A DNA stretch of 20,582 nt from an uncultured Clostridia bacterium (GTDB lineage: Bacteria; Bacillota; Clostridia; Christensenellales; Borkfalkiaceae), in contig CANRFK010000172.1 of the NCBI GenBank assembly GCA_947629875.1, forward strand, positions 1 through 20,582, read 5' to 3'. The translations under genes were made by a program, and so were the position numbers. Of the stretch, positions 1-7,759 are shown piece by piece (position 1 is the first letter of the stretch; each line of letters begins with the position of its first letter). The notes beneath the pieces are model-generated. The model searched no databases, had not been told where the DNA came from, and worked only from the letters and a program-made list of their open reading frames with translations.

Positions 1-1001
1 TGGAAGCGGCGCTCCAAGGCGGCGTCCTTTTCGATGTATTTGCGGTATTCGTCGAGGGTGGTCGCGCCGATGCAGTGCAGTTCGCCGCGAGCGAGGAGCG
101 GCTTCAACAAATTGCCCGCGTCCATGGCGCCCTCCGTCTTGCCCGCGCCGACGACGGTGTGCAGTTCATCGATGAAGAGCAGAATGCGCCCCTCCGACTT
201 GGTGACCTCGGCGAGCACGGCCTTCAAGCGTTCCTCGAACTCGCCGCGGTACTTTGCGCCCGCGATGAGCGCGCCCATATCGAGGGCGAAGAGCGTTCTC
301 CCCTTCAAGCCCTCGGGCACGTCGCCCGAGACGATGCGCCGCGCCAGCCCTTCGGCAATGGCCGTCTTGCCGACGCCGGGCTCGCCGATGAGCACGGGGT
401 TGTTCTTGGTCTTGCGGGAGAGAATGCGGATGACGTTTCTTATTTCCTCATCCCGCCCGATGACGGGCTCCAGCTTGTGCTCGCGCGCCCGCTTGGTGAG
501 GTCGGTGCCGTACTTTTCGAGCGCTTCGTAGCTATCTTCGGGGTTGTCGCTCGTCACGTTCTGGTTGCCGCGGACTTCCTTCATGCCCTGCAAAAATTTG
601 TCCTTGGTGAGCCCGAAACGCGAAAAGAGCGCGGAAAGAGCCCGCTCGGCGTTGTCGAAGAGGCACAGAAAGAGGTGCTCCACCGAGATGTAGGCGTCCT
701 TCATGCCGTTTGCGAGCTTTTCCGCCTCCGTGAGCGTGCGGGAGAAGGCGGGCGTCGCGTACACGTTGCCCGCTGCGCCCGAGACGCGGGGCAGTTTTTC
801 TATCTCATCCTTCACGGCGCGGGCGAGCCCTTCCGCGTCCGCCCCCGCGCGGAGCAGAATGCGGCAGACGAGCCCGTCGCGCTCCAAAAGGGCGTGGGCG
901 AGGTGCAATGTGGAAAGTTCGGCATTGCCGTATTCCATGGCGGTATTCTGTGCGGTCTGAATGGCCTGAACCGATTTTTGTGTGAATTTGTTTGCATCCA
1001 T
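1..1001 (-). CDS. clpB: ATP-dependent disaggregase ClpB, N-terminal 333 residues (cut by window edge)
   Basis: AAA+ chaperone that threads aggregated proteins through a hexameric pore together with DnaK. The visible part holds the N-terminal Clp repeat domain (about residues 1-145) and most of the first nucleotide-binding domain. Walker A is GEPGVGKT at 206-213 and Walker B is ILLFIDEL with D278/E279, followed by the sensor stretch HCIGATTLDEYRKYIEKD. These positions match the numbering I know for E. coli ClpB, so the start is secure. The ATG at 1001-999 is preceded by GGAGGTG (1013-1007) with 5 nt spacing. The coiled-coil middle domain and second ATPase domain lie beyond base 1. The gene is separated from the upstream operon by 272 bp with its own promoter. 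I see no CIRCE element and no convincing paired CtsR site upstream. Confidence 0.97.
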   Translation of the reverse strand, partial: MDANKFTQKSVQAIQTAQNTAMEYGNAELSTLHLAHALLERDGLVCRILLRAGADAEGLARAVKDEIEKLPRVSGAAGNVYATPAFSRTLTEAEKLANGMKDAYISVEHLFLCLFDNAERALSALFSRFGLTKDKFLQGMKEVRGNQNVTSDNPEDSYEALEKYGTDLTKRAREHKLEPVIGRDEEIRNVIRILSRKTKNNPVLIGEPGVGKTAIAEGLARRIVSGDVPEGLKGRTLFALDMGALIAGAKYRGEFEERLKAVLAEVTKSEGRILLFIDELHTVVGAGKTEGAMDAGNLLKPLLARGELHCIGATTLDEYRKYIEKDAALERRF

Positions 1002-1035
1002 ACTATCACCTCCGAAGGCGATTTTGTTCATCTCT

Positions 1036-1063
1036 ATTATACCGCAAAACTTGCCCCGTCAAA
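1036..1063 (-). promoter_or_regulatory. sigma-A-type promoter of clpB
   Basis: On the minus strand, a perfect TATAAT (1041-1036) lies 35 nt upstream of the clpB ATG. A -35 candidate reads TTTGAC (1063-1058) with 16 bp spacing, or TTGACG (1062-1057) with 15 bp spacing. The leader would be about 28 nt and contains the GGAGGTG ribosome site. A 22-bp hairpin sits about 20 bp upstream of the -35. Confidence 0.65.
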
Positions 1064-1083
1064 CGCCCGTGCCTTCCGAAGAT

Positions 1084-1132
1084 ATATTCCCCCGCCGCCC
1101 GTCCGCAAAGCGGACGGGCGGCGGGGGAATAT
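1084..1132. repeat. perfect 22-bp inverted repeat (GC-rich hairpin)
   Basis: The left arm 1084-1105 and right arm 1111-1132 are exact reverse complements around the 5-base loop CAAAG. The outer part is AT (ATATT) and the core is almost pure G/C. No T-run follows on either strand, so it is not a textbook intrinsic terminator. It lies between the last gene of the large operon and the clpB promoter and may still insulate them. Two hairpins of the same style lie at 19663-19694 and 19737-19773. Confidence 0.85.
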
Positions 1133-1199
1133 GAGGGAAAATAAAATTCCCTTCCGTCAAAAAAGGCACCCCCATTATAGAAAAACAAGGCTACGTCAT

Positions 1200-1228
1200 A
1201 AAAAGGAAACCCCGCCTTAAAACGCGGG
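1200..1228 (-). terminator. weak candidate terminator after the large operon
   Basis: About 45 bases past the stop of the giant repeat gene, the minus strand reads CCCGC (1228-1224), an 8-base loop, GCGGG (1215-1211), then GTTTCCTTTTT. The stem is only 5 bp and the T-tract is interrupted, so termination may instead depend on the 22-bp hairpin further on. Confidence 0.35.
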
Positions 1229-1273
1229 AGCGCATAAAACAAGGGGGCGCCGCAAGGCAACGTCCCCTCCCGT

Positions 1274-4200
1274 TTATTCTGCCGGGCGCCGCTTGATGTC
1301 GGCTACGGTCTCGCCCGTCTCGGGCGCTTCCGGCTGCGGGTCGTCCCTCGCCCAGCTGAGCGTCCCCTCCGTGACGCTCCAATCGTAGACCTCCGTCACA
1401 TCGCGCCCCGCCCCGTCCACGATCCTGATACCCGAGAGCGTGATGGGCGCGGAGAACTGTTCGGGATCCAGTGTGCCGGAGACATTGCAGGTGAGCCTGT
1501 GCCCTTCGAGCAGGCCGCCGAAGGTGAACCAATAGGCGTTCTCGTCCCCCACAAAGGTGTACGCCGTGCCCGTGTACTCCACGGCGAGATCGGTGACGTG
1601 GATGCGAAGCGGGCGCTGCGTCACCTGAAGCGGAAGGGCGGGGCCGCGGAACTCAAAGCCGTTCTCCGCCGTGCGGTCGGTGCCGCCTTCCCAAACGCTG
1701 CATTCGCTCAACAGACCGACTTCCTCCAACGTGACGGCGCCGATATCCGTGATACTGCCGCCCAGCGTGACCCTGACCCACGCCTCCTCCACATCGGGGG
1801 GCAGCGCTTCGATGAAGTAATTTTCCTGCGACGCATCGTAGAAGAGCGGCGTGCCGTCGTACCACTTGGAGTAGGTGTAGACGTGCACCGCGATGCGCGG
1901 CTTTACGCGGAGGGGCGCCATTTCGCCGAGCTCCACCCGGTAGTTGGACGTGACGTCGCTCTCGGTTCCGTCCCAAAATGTCACCATGTATTCGCCCCCG
2001 CTCTGCCTGATGCCATTCGGCGCCGTCCCGATCGCCGTATAGACGCCGTCCTCCATGATATCCGTGACGTTTGTCACCTCGATGCCCATAGCGCCGAGGA
2101 ATGTGTGCCCGAGAGAGGTGAGAAGCCCCCTGTCCTCGCCCTCCTCTTCGCAGGTGAAGTTGTCCGAGGAATGGGGCAGGCCGTCGTACACAAAGGTGCC
2201 GCCGACAAGGTCGCTGACGGTGACGGGGCGGCGGGTGATGACGAACTGCGCATCGCCATCGGCGACAATGACGGTGTAGTTGCCGCTGACCTCCCGCCCC
2301 AAGGCGTCCACGATGCTCGTTTCGCCGATGAGCTTGTTGGGATAGCTCCCCGCATCGAGGTAGGCGGCGAAGACGGGTCGCACGGTGTGCCCCTCCAAGA
2401 GCCCGCGCTCCCTGTCGTCGCCGTTGACATAATCGGCGGCCTTGTCGGTCTCGAAGTTTTCGCACGTCTGCGGCTTGCCGTTGTACACCGCCTCTCCGCC
2501 GCCGAGGGTGACGGTGATGGGGCGCGGCGTGATGCGCAGCACGCCCCAATCCGCATATTCGAAGGCGTAGTTGCCCGTGACGTCCTTCTCCCCCGCCGTG
2601 ACCTTGATGTTGTTCAGATAGAAGCTGTTGCCGACGGCGCCCTCCGTCACCGTGCTGACGGTGGGCGTGTCCGTGACCTCATCCGCGGAGAACAGGTGCC
2701 CCTTCTCCGCGAGAATGCCACGCTCGTCTATTCCGTTGAACTCCTCCACCGTGTATGTATTCACGCTGTGCGGGTTGCCGTCGTACACGAATCCGCCCGA
2801 GCCCGTCTGAATGGCGACGGGGCGGGGAAGGACTGCAAACACGGTGGCGGATCTTTCAAATTCGTAGTTTTCGGTGACTTCCTCGCTGCCCGCTATGACC
2901 TTGATGTTGTCGTATTCCAACTCGTTGAGCCTCGTCTCTACGTCGTGCAGAATGGGCGCAGTCACATCCGCCGAAAATTCGTGCCCGATGACGAGCCCCC
3001 GATCGGTCTCCGCGTTGAACGCCTCCACAGTATAGGTGGGGATGGAGAAATCCTCGTCGTCGTAGATGTGTTCGCCGCCGTCCGACGTGAGCGTTACGGG
3101 GCGCTTTGTTACGGTCACCTTGCCGCATTCCTCCCACGTGATGACGTAGTTGCGCGTGACCTCGTTGCTGCCCGCATCGAAAATGGCGACTTCCCCGAAG
3201 ATGTTATCCGTCGTGCCCACCACGGTGCGCTCGGGATAGACGGCGGAGAGCGTGTGCCCCTCGGCGAGGTCATATACGGGGCCGCCCGCAGTCCCGAGCT
3301 GGAAGAAGCGCTCCACGCGGTGCGGCGTTGCGTCATAGACGAACTCGCCCGAATCCGTTTGAAGCGTCACGTTGCGCCGTTCGATCTCCAGCGTGCCGTA
3401 TTCCCAATCGATGATATAATTTTTTTCGAAATCCACCTGCGAGCCGTTCCCGCGGACGAGCGAAAACCTCGTGGGTTCGTTGATGTACTTGCCGCCCGCC
3501 TCTTCAAAGGAGGCGTCGGTGAATTGGGGATAGACGAACACGGGTTCGTGCCCCGCCGCAAGGTCGTAATAGGGATCCCCCTCTTCGCCCCATTCTTCAC
3601 CCCATGTATCAAAAACGGAGGCGTCCACGGCGTGCGGCTTGCCGTCGTACACGAGGCTCGCAGACCCCGTGCGCACCTTCACGTGCCGCTTGGTCACCGA
3701 GATCGTGCCGTACGTCTCGAAGATCTTGTAGTTGCCTGTCACCTCGTCGCTGTTCTCATCGGTGATGTGGTAGGTGAGAATGTTCTCCTTCTCGTCCACA
3801 TCGGTGAGCGCCGTCCCCGAGATGACGGTGAACGTCTGGCCGTCCGCGAGCCCCGTATCCTCCTCGGTGTCGGTGATGGTGTATTCTTTGCAGTCATGCG
3901 GCGTATCGTCATAGACGAAACTCTGCGTGCCCGTCGTCACGTGCAGGGGGCGGAAGTCGATGGTGACCGTCCCGTAGTCGTAGACGATGTCGTAGTTGGC
4001 CGAGACATCCTCCTCCCCGTCGAACACGTGCACGACGGGTCGGTTGGTATAGGCCTCCTCGCGTGCGCCGATGAAGCGGTAGAGGCTTTCGGCGCCCTCC
4101 ACGATGCCGAGCGTCTGCCCCTCCGCACAGCCCGCGTTCCCGTCCTCTTCGGGATCGGTCACCTTCACCGTATCCAAGCCGTATTCATGCCACTTGCCGT

Positions 4201-7200
4201 CGTAGACGAAGCGGTCGGTCTGCGTCAAAAGATGCAGCGGGCGCACCTTGATGCGGACGGTGCCGTAGTCCGCGGTGATCTTATAGTTGCTCTTGGCGGA
4301 GTTGCCCTCCGCATCCCAAATATCGTAGGTGGGCTCGTTGGTGTATTCGCCCGCGTTACGCCACGTTTTAGTATCCGTGCGCTCGATCTCCTGTCTCTCC
4401 GCGAGCCCGTCGATGTCCGAAGTCGCGGCAACGGCCTCGATATCGTGATAAGGATGATCCTTGCCGTCGTAGGTGAACTCGTCGCCCGCCGTCCTCACGG
4501 TGAGGGCGCGGCGGAGGATGACAATTTTGCCGTTTACGACCGTCACATCGTAGTTCTCCGTCACATTTTCGCCGTCCGCGACGACGCGGATGACGGGGGC
4601 GTTCGTGTGCCCCGCCTCATTTGCCGCCGTGAAGGCGTACGCGCCGCCGTCAAATACCACCGTCTGCCCCTCGGCGCGCCCTGCGTCGGGCCCCTCGTCG
4701 GCATAGATCAGCGTGCTCTCGTCGTATTTGTGTTCCTTCCCGTCGTAGGTGAAGGTATCGGAGGCCGTCGTCACGTGCAGGGGACGGCGTGTGATGGTCA
4801 CCGTGCCGTTGACGTATTCGACAACGTAATTTTCGATGCAGTTCTCGCCGCCGTCCACCCCGATGAACGCATTGGAATATTCGAGTTTGTTCTCGCCCGT
4901 ATCTTTCACGTTGGTAAAGGAGGGCGCAACGGCGGTCGCCCTGAAAATATGCCCCGCGGCGAGCCCTCTGTCCCCGTTGGTCTCTTCCGCAGAATACGTG
5001 TTCAGGCTGTGCGCGTGCCCGTCGTACACCCGGCTTTGGGTGCCCGAAGTGACGGTCACGTGCCGCCGCAGGATGACGACCGTCCCCCACGCCCAACGGA
5101 GAATGTAATTTTCGGTGACGTCCCCGCCGTTTTCGTCCTGTATCTGCACCGCTTCCTCGTCGAACGAATTTTCGTAGCCCGCTTCGTTCGCCTTGATCCA
5201 CGTTTGGAAGCCCGCCGCCACTTCGTGCCCGTCCACGAGTTTCAGCTCCGAGGTCGCGGTAAAGGTCGCCGCGCCGTGCTCTCTCGCGTCGTAGGTGACA
5301 GTCTCCGAACCCGTGAGAAGAGCCACTTCGCGCTTTGTGATGACGATGCTCCCCTTCTCCCACGTCACCTCGTAGTTTTGGGTGACGGGGTTGCCTTCGC
5401 CGTCGTAGATCTCCTTGCCCGCGGGGTCGTTGTCGTAATTTCCCGCGGCGGTGTATGCGTCATAGTGCGCCGCGGCGGCGTAGTGCCCCGCAACGAGGCG
5501 GCTCTCTTCGTCCAGCCAATCCTCCGCGCGGTGCGCCGCGCCGTCGTACACGCCCTCATAGGAGCCCGCCCGCAGCGTGATGGCGCGCCTTGCGATCTCA
5601 ACGGTGCCGATCTCCCAATCCTCGATGATATAGTTCGCCGTCACATCGGCGCCGCCCGCCACGATCTTCACCTCCGTCGGGGTGTTGCTGCCCGTCCCCA
5701 CCGCGGTGAATGCGGGATAATTTGCGGAGACGGTGTGCCCCTCCGCCAACTTGTAGATGCCGTCCGAACCGCCTAAATCGTCGTATTCGGGCATGGAATG
5801 GGGCGCGCCGTCGTATTCGACACCCGCAAGCGAGCGCGAGCGGAACTTCACGCGCCGCCGCTCCACCGTCACCGTGCCGTAAGTAAATGCGATCTCGTAG
5901 CTCTCCGTCACGTCCTCTCCGCCGAAGTAGACGGCGATCTGCGGGCGGTTGGGATAGGGCTCTGCCTTCGCCTCGGTGAAGGTGTATTCGCCCGAGAGCC
6001 TGATCTCGTCGCCCGCCATGAGCTCGGTCTCGCCGAGATCGACCGTATCGTAGGTGTGCGGCGTGCCGTCGTACACAAATTCGTCCGTCGCGGTGGTCAC
6101 GGTGAGGGCGCGCCGCCCGATCGTGACGGTGCCGTAATCGGAGGCGATCTCGTAGTTCTCCGTCACCCTTCGTCCCGCTGCGTCGAAGATATCGTATGCG
6201 GGCTCGTTCCGGTAAGTGCCCGCCGCGCGCCAAATTTTGATGTCCGAGCGGCGGAGCTCCTGCGCCTCGGCAAGTCCCCCGTCGGGCGAGGCGGCTTCGG
6301 CGGCCGCGATGTCGTTGTAGACGTGCTCCGTCCCATCATAAGTCAGCGTTTCGCTCATGGTCGTCACGGTGAGGGCGCGCCTGCGGATGACGACCGTGCC
6401 CGCCGTGACCGTCACATCGTAGTTGTCCGTCACATTTTCATCGCCCGAAAAGACGCCGATCAGCGGGTCGTTGGCATAGCCCTCCTCGTTTGCCGCCGTG
6501 AAGGCGTATGCGCCGCCCGAAAAGCGGATGGCATGCCCCTCCGCGAGCGCCGTATCGGAATAGGTGAGGGTATCCTCGCGATAGAGGTGCTCCGTGCCGT
6601 CGTAGGTGAAGGTCTCCGACTGCGCCGTCACAGAGAGCGGCCGCCTCGTCACTTGGACGGCGCCGAGATGTTCGGTGATCTCGTAGTTGTCCGTCGTCCT
6701 TCTCCCGCCGTCGAAGATCTCATAGCGTGGCGTGTTGGTGTATTCCCCCGCATTCTGCACGGAGAATACGTCGCTGCGCCTGATCGTCTGCCCCTCTGCG
6801 AGCCCCACGGCCTCGATGTCATCGAACCCGTGCGCCTGCCCGTCGTAGGGGATGACAGCCCCCTGCGTCGTCACGGTGAGCTTGCGCGGCGTCACTTCCA
6901 GCGTGCCGAACTCCTCGGTGATCGCGTATTTGTCCGTCACGTCGCCGCCGTTTTCGTCGAGAATGCGGAATCCCCCCGTGGGGCGGTTTTGCATGGTGCC
7001 CACGTCCGTCAGGGAGGCAAACTGCGTCTCCACCCCCTCGATTCTATGCCCCCCGGCGAGCCCGTAGCCCTCCAAGGTCAGCGCCTCGTCGGCGTGCGGC
7101 TTGCCGTCGTATTCAAAGGTATGGGAGGCGGTGCGCACGGTGAGCGGCCGCGCGATCTCCTTCACGTCGCGGTCGGCGACGTCGAAGATGTAGGAGGCCG

Positions 7201-7756
7201 TCACGTCCTCCCCCTCCGCGCTCAAAACGGAGATGGCTTCGGGGTCGGCGACGATGTTGATCGCGCCGTCCCTCTCCTCCACGGTGTAATTTGCGACGTG
7301 CAGCACGTCGTCATAGTACAGGTCTGCCGAAAAAGAGGGCGCCTCGCCGTAGACGAGGGAGCCGTCCGCAACGCGCACCACCGTCCTTGCGGGGTCGATG
7401 GTGAAGAGATAGATCTCTCCGGGGCGGTTCGTGCCCACGATGCTCTTGCCGACGGCGCGGCACTCGTAAACGCCCGCCGCCCGCGGCATCTTCCCGCTCC
7501 ACTTCTCCGTGCCCTGCAAGCGATACTCGAAGCCCGCCCCGCCGAACACCGAACTCGCCTGCATGGAGAGCGGCTCGCCGTACGAGAAGCGCCCGGGCAC
7601 AGTGACCTTTGTCACCTGCCCCTTCACGCCCATGAGCGCCCCCGCGGCGGCGAGAAGCATGAGGAGCGCAAACAAAAAGAGCAAGCGGAAGCGCCAGAAG
7701 CGCTCAAACCTGCGCCTCCGCTTTTCCAGCTTGTTCTTGTAGGATTGGTACAGCAT
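1274..7756 (-). CDS. giant membrane-anchored surface protein with about 23 tandem YDG/MBG-like modules (2160 aa)
   Basis: Function not known; it looks like an extracellular stalk or adhesin. The short basic N-terminus (KLEKRRRRFERFWRFR) precedes one hydrophobic helix at about residues 23-44, which predicts a type II anchor with the rest outside. From about residue 58 to 2135 the protein is a chain of modules of roughly 75-100 residues. Each opens with (F/V)xYDGxxH and closes with VTxNYxI....GTVxIxRR. This resembles the YDG/MBG-type beta modules of bacterial adhesins (family assignment from motif only). There is no LPXTG-type sorting signal, SLH or choline-binding module at the C-terminus (...GETVADIKRRPAE), so the N-terminal helix is the only visible anchor. 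The chain is strongly acidic. The start ATG is 3 nt after the stop of the preceding gene, with only a weak GGAAA site, suggesting translational coupling. It is the last gene of the operon. Confidence 0.9.
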   Translation of the reverse strand: MLYQSYKNKLEKRRRRFERFWRFRLLFLFALLMLLAAAGALMGVKGQVTKVTVPGRFSYGEPLSMQASSVFGGAGFEYRLQGTEKWSGKMPRAAGVYECRAVGKSIVGTNRPGEIYLFTIDPARTVVRVADGSLVYGEAPSFSADLYYDDVLHVANYTVEERDGAINIVADPEAISVLSAEGEDVTASYIFDVADRDVKEIARPLTVRTASHTFEYDGKPHADEALTLEGYGLAGGHRIEGVETQFASLTDVGTMQNRPTGGFRILDENGGDVTDKYAITEEFGTLEVTPRKLTVTTQGAVIPYDGQAHGFDDIEAVGLAEGQTIRRSDVFSVQNAGEYTNTPRYEIFDGGRRTTDNYEITEHLGAVQVTRRPLSVTAQSETFTYDGTEHLYREDTLTYSDTALAEGHAIRFSGGAYAFTAANEEGYANDPLIGVFSGDENVTDNYDVTVTAGTVVIRRRALTVTTMSETLTYDGTEHVYNDIAAAEAASPDGGLAEAQELRRSDIKIWRAAGTYRNEPAYDIFDAAGRRVTENYEIASDYGTVTIGRRALTVTTATDEFVYDGTPHTYDTVDLGETELMAGDEIRLSGEYTFTEAKAEPYPNRPQIAVYFGGEDVTESYEIAFTYGTVTVERRRVKFRSRSLAGVEYDGAPHSMPEYDDLGGSDGIYKLAEGHTVSANYPAFTAVGTGSNTPTEVKIVAGGADVTANYIIEDWEIGTVEIARRAITLRAGSYEGVYDGAAHRAEDWLDEESRLVAGHYAAAAHYDAYTAAGNYDNDPAGKEIYDGEGNPVTQNYEVTWEKGSIVITKREVALLTGSETVTYDAREHGAATFTATSELKLVDGHEVAAGFQTWIKANEAGYENSFDEEAVQIQDENGGDVTENYILRWAWGTVVILRRHVTVTSGTQSRVYDGHAHSLNTYSAEETNGDRGLAAGHIFRATAVAPSFTNVKDTGENKLEYSNAFIGVDGGENCIENYVVEYVNGTVTITRRPLHVTTASDTFTYDGKEHKYDESTLIYADEGPDAGRAEGQTVVFDGGAYAFTAANEAGHTNAPVIRVVADGENVTENYDVTVVNGKIVILRRALTVRTAGDEFTYDGKDHPYHDIEAVAATSDIDGLAERQEIERTDTKTWRNAGEYTNEPTYDIWDAEGNSAKSNYKITADYGTVRIKVRPLHLLTQTDRFVYDGKWHEYGLDTVKVTDPEEDGNAGCAEGQTLGIVEGAESLYRFIGAREEAYTNRPVVHVFDGEEDVSANYDIVYDYGTVTIDFRPLHVTTGTQSFVYDDTPHDCKEYTITDTEEDTGLADGQTFTVISGTALTDVDEKENILTYHITDENSDEVTGNYKIFETYGTISVTKRHVKVRTGSASLVYDGKPHAVDASVFDTWGEEWGEEGDPYYDLAAGHEPVFVYPQFTDASFEEAGGKYINEPTRFSLVRGNGSQVDFEKNYIIDWEYGTLEIERRNVTLQTDSGEFVYDATPHRVERFFQLGTAGGPVYDLAEGHTLSAVYPERTVVGTTDNIFGEVAIFDAGSNEVTRNYVITWEECGKVTVTKRPVTLTSDGGEHIYDDEDFSIPTYTVEAFNAETDRGLVIGHEFSADVTAPILHDVETRLNELEYDNIKVIAGSEEVTENYEFERSATVFAVLPRPVAIQTGSGGFVYDGNPHSVNTYTVEEFNGIDERGILAEKGHLFSADEVTDTPTVSTVTEGAVGNSFYLNNIKVTAGEKDVTGNYAFEYADWGVLRITPRPITVTLGGGEAVYNGKPQTCENFETDKAADYVNGDDRERGLLEGHTVRPVFAAYLDAGSYPNKLIGETSIVDALGREVSGNYTVIVADGDAQFVITRRPVTVSDLVGGTFVYDGLPHSSDNFTCEEEGEDRGLLTSLGHTFLGAMGIEVTNVTDIMEDGVYTAIGTAPNGIRQSGGEYMVTFWDGTESDVTSNYRVELGEMAPLRVKPRIAVHVYTYSKWYDGTPLFYDASQENYFIEALPPDVEEAWVRVTLGGSITDIGAVTLEEVGLLSECSVWEGGTDRTAENGFEFRGPALPLQVTQRPLRIHVTDLAVEYTGTAYTFVGDENAYWFTFGGLLEGHRLTCNVSGTLDPEQFSAPITLSGIRIVDGAGRDVTEVYDWSVTEGTLSWARDDPQPEAPETGETVADIKRRPAE
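1350..7590 (-). repeat. tandem YDG-module array within the giant protein
   Basis: I count 23 module starts. Two are YGE variants near residues 58 and 137. Then come YDGKPH, YDGQAH, YDGTEH (twice), YDGTPH, YDGAPH, YDGAAH, YDAREH, YDGHAH, YDGKEH, YDGKDH, YDGKWH, YDDTPH, YDGKPH, YDATPH, YDDEDF, YDGNPH, YNGKPQ, YDGLPH, YDGTPL and YTGTAY. The modules are diverged from one another, so the array is old rather than a recent expansion, apart from the long-range block similarity described in the findings. Boundaries are approximate. Confidence 0.85.
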
Positions 7757-7759
7757 GAC

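Noticed and set aside
1007..1063. CIRCE or CtsR operator upstream of clpB
   Set aside because: There is no TTAGCACTC inverted repeat, and only one isolated GTCAAA half-site overlapping the -35, so a heat-shock operator cannot be supported.
1499..5776. 1425-codon open frame on the plus strand opposite the giant repeat gene
   Set aside because: Its translation is Arg/Val/Asp-rich without domains, has no ribosome site and lies exactly antisense to a coherent repeat protein. GC-rich codon bias leaves the opposite strand open.
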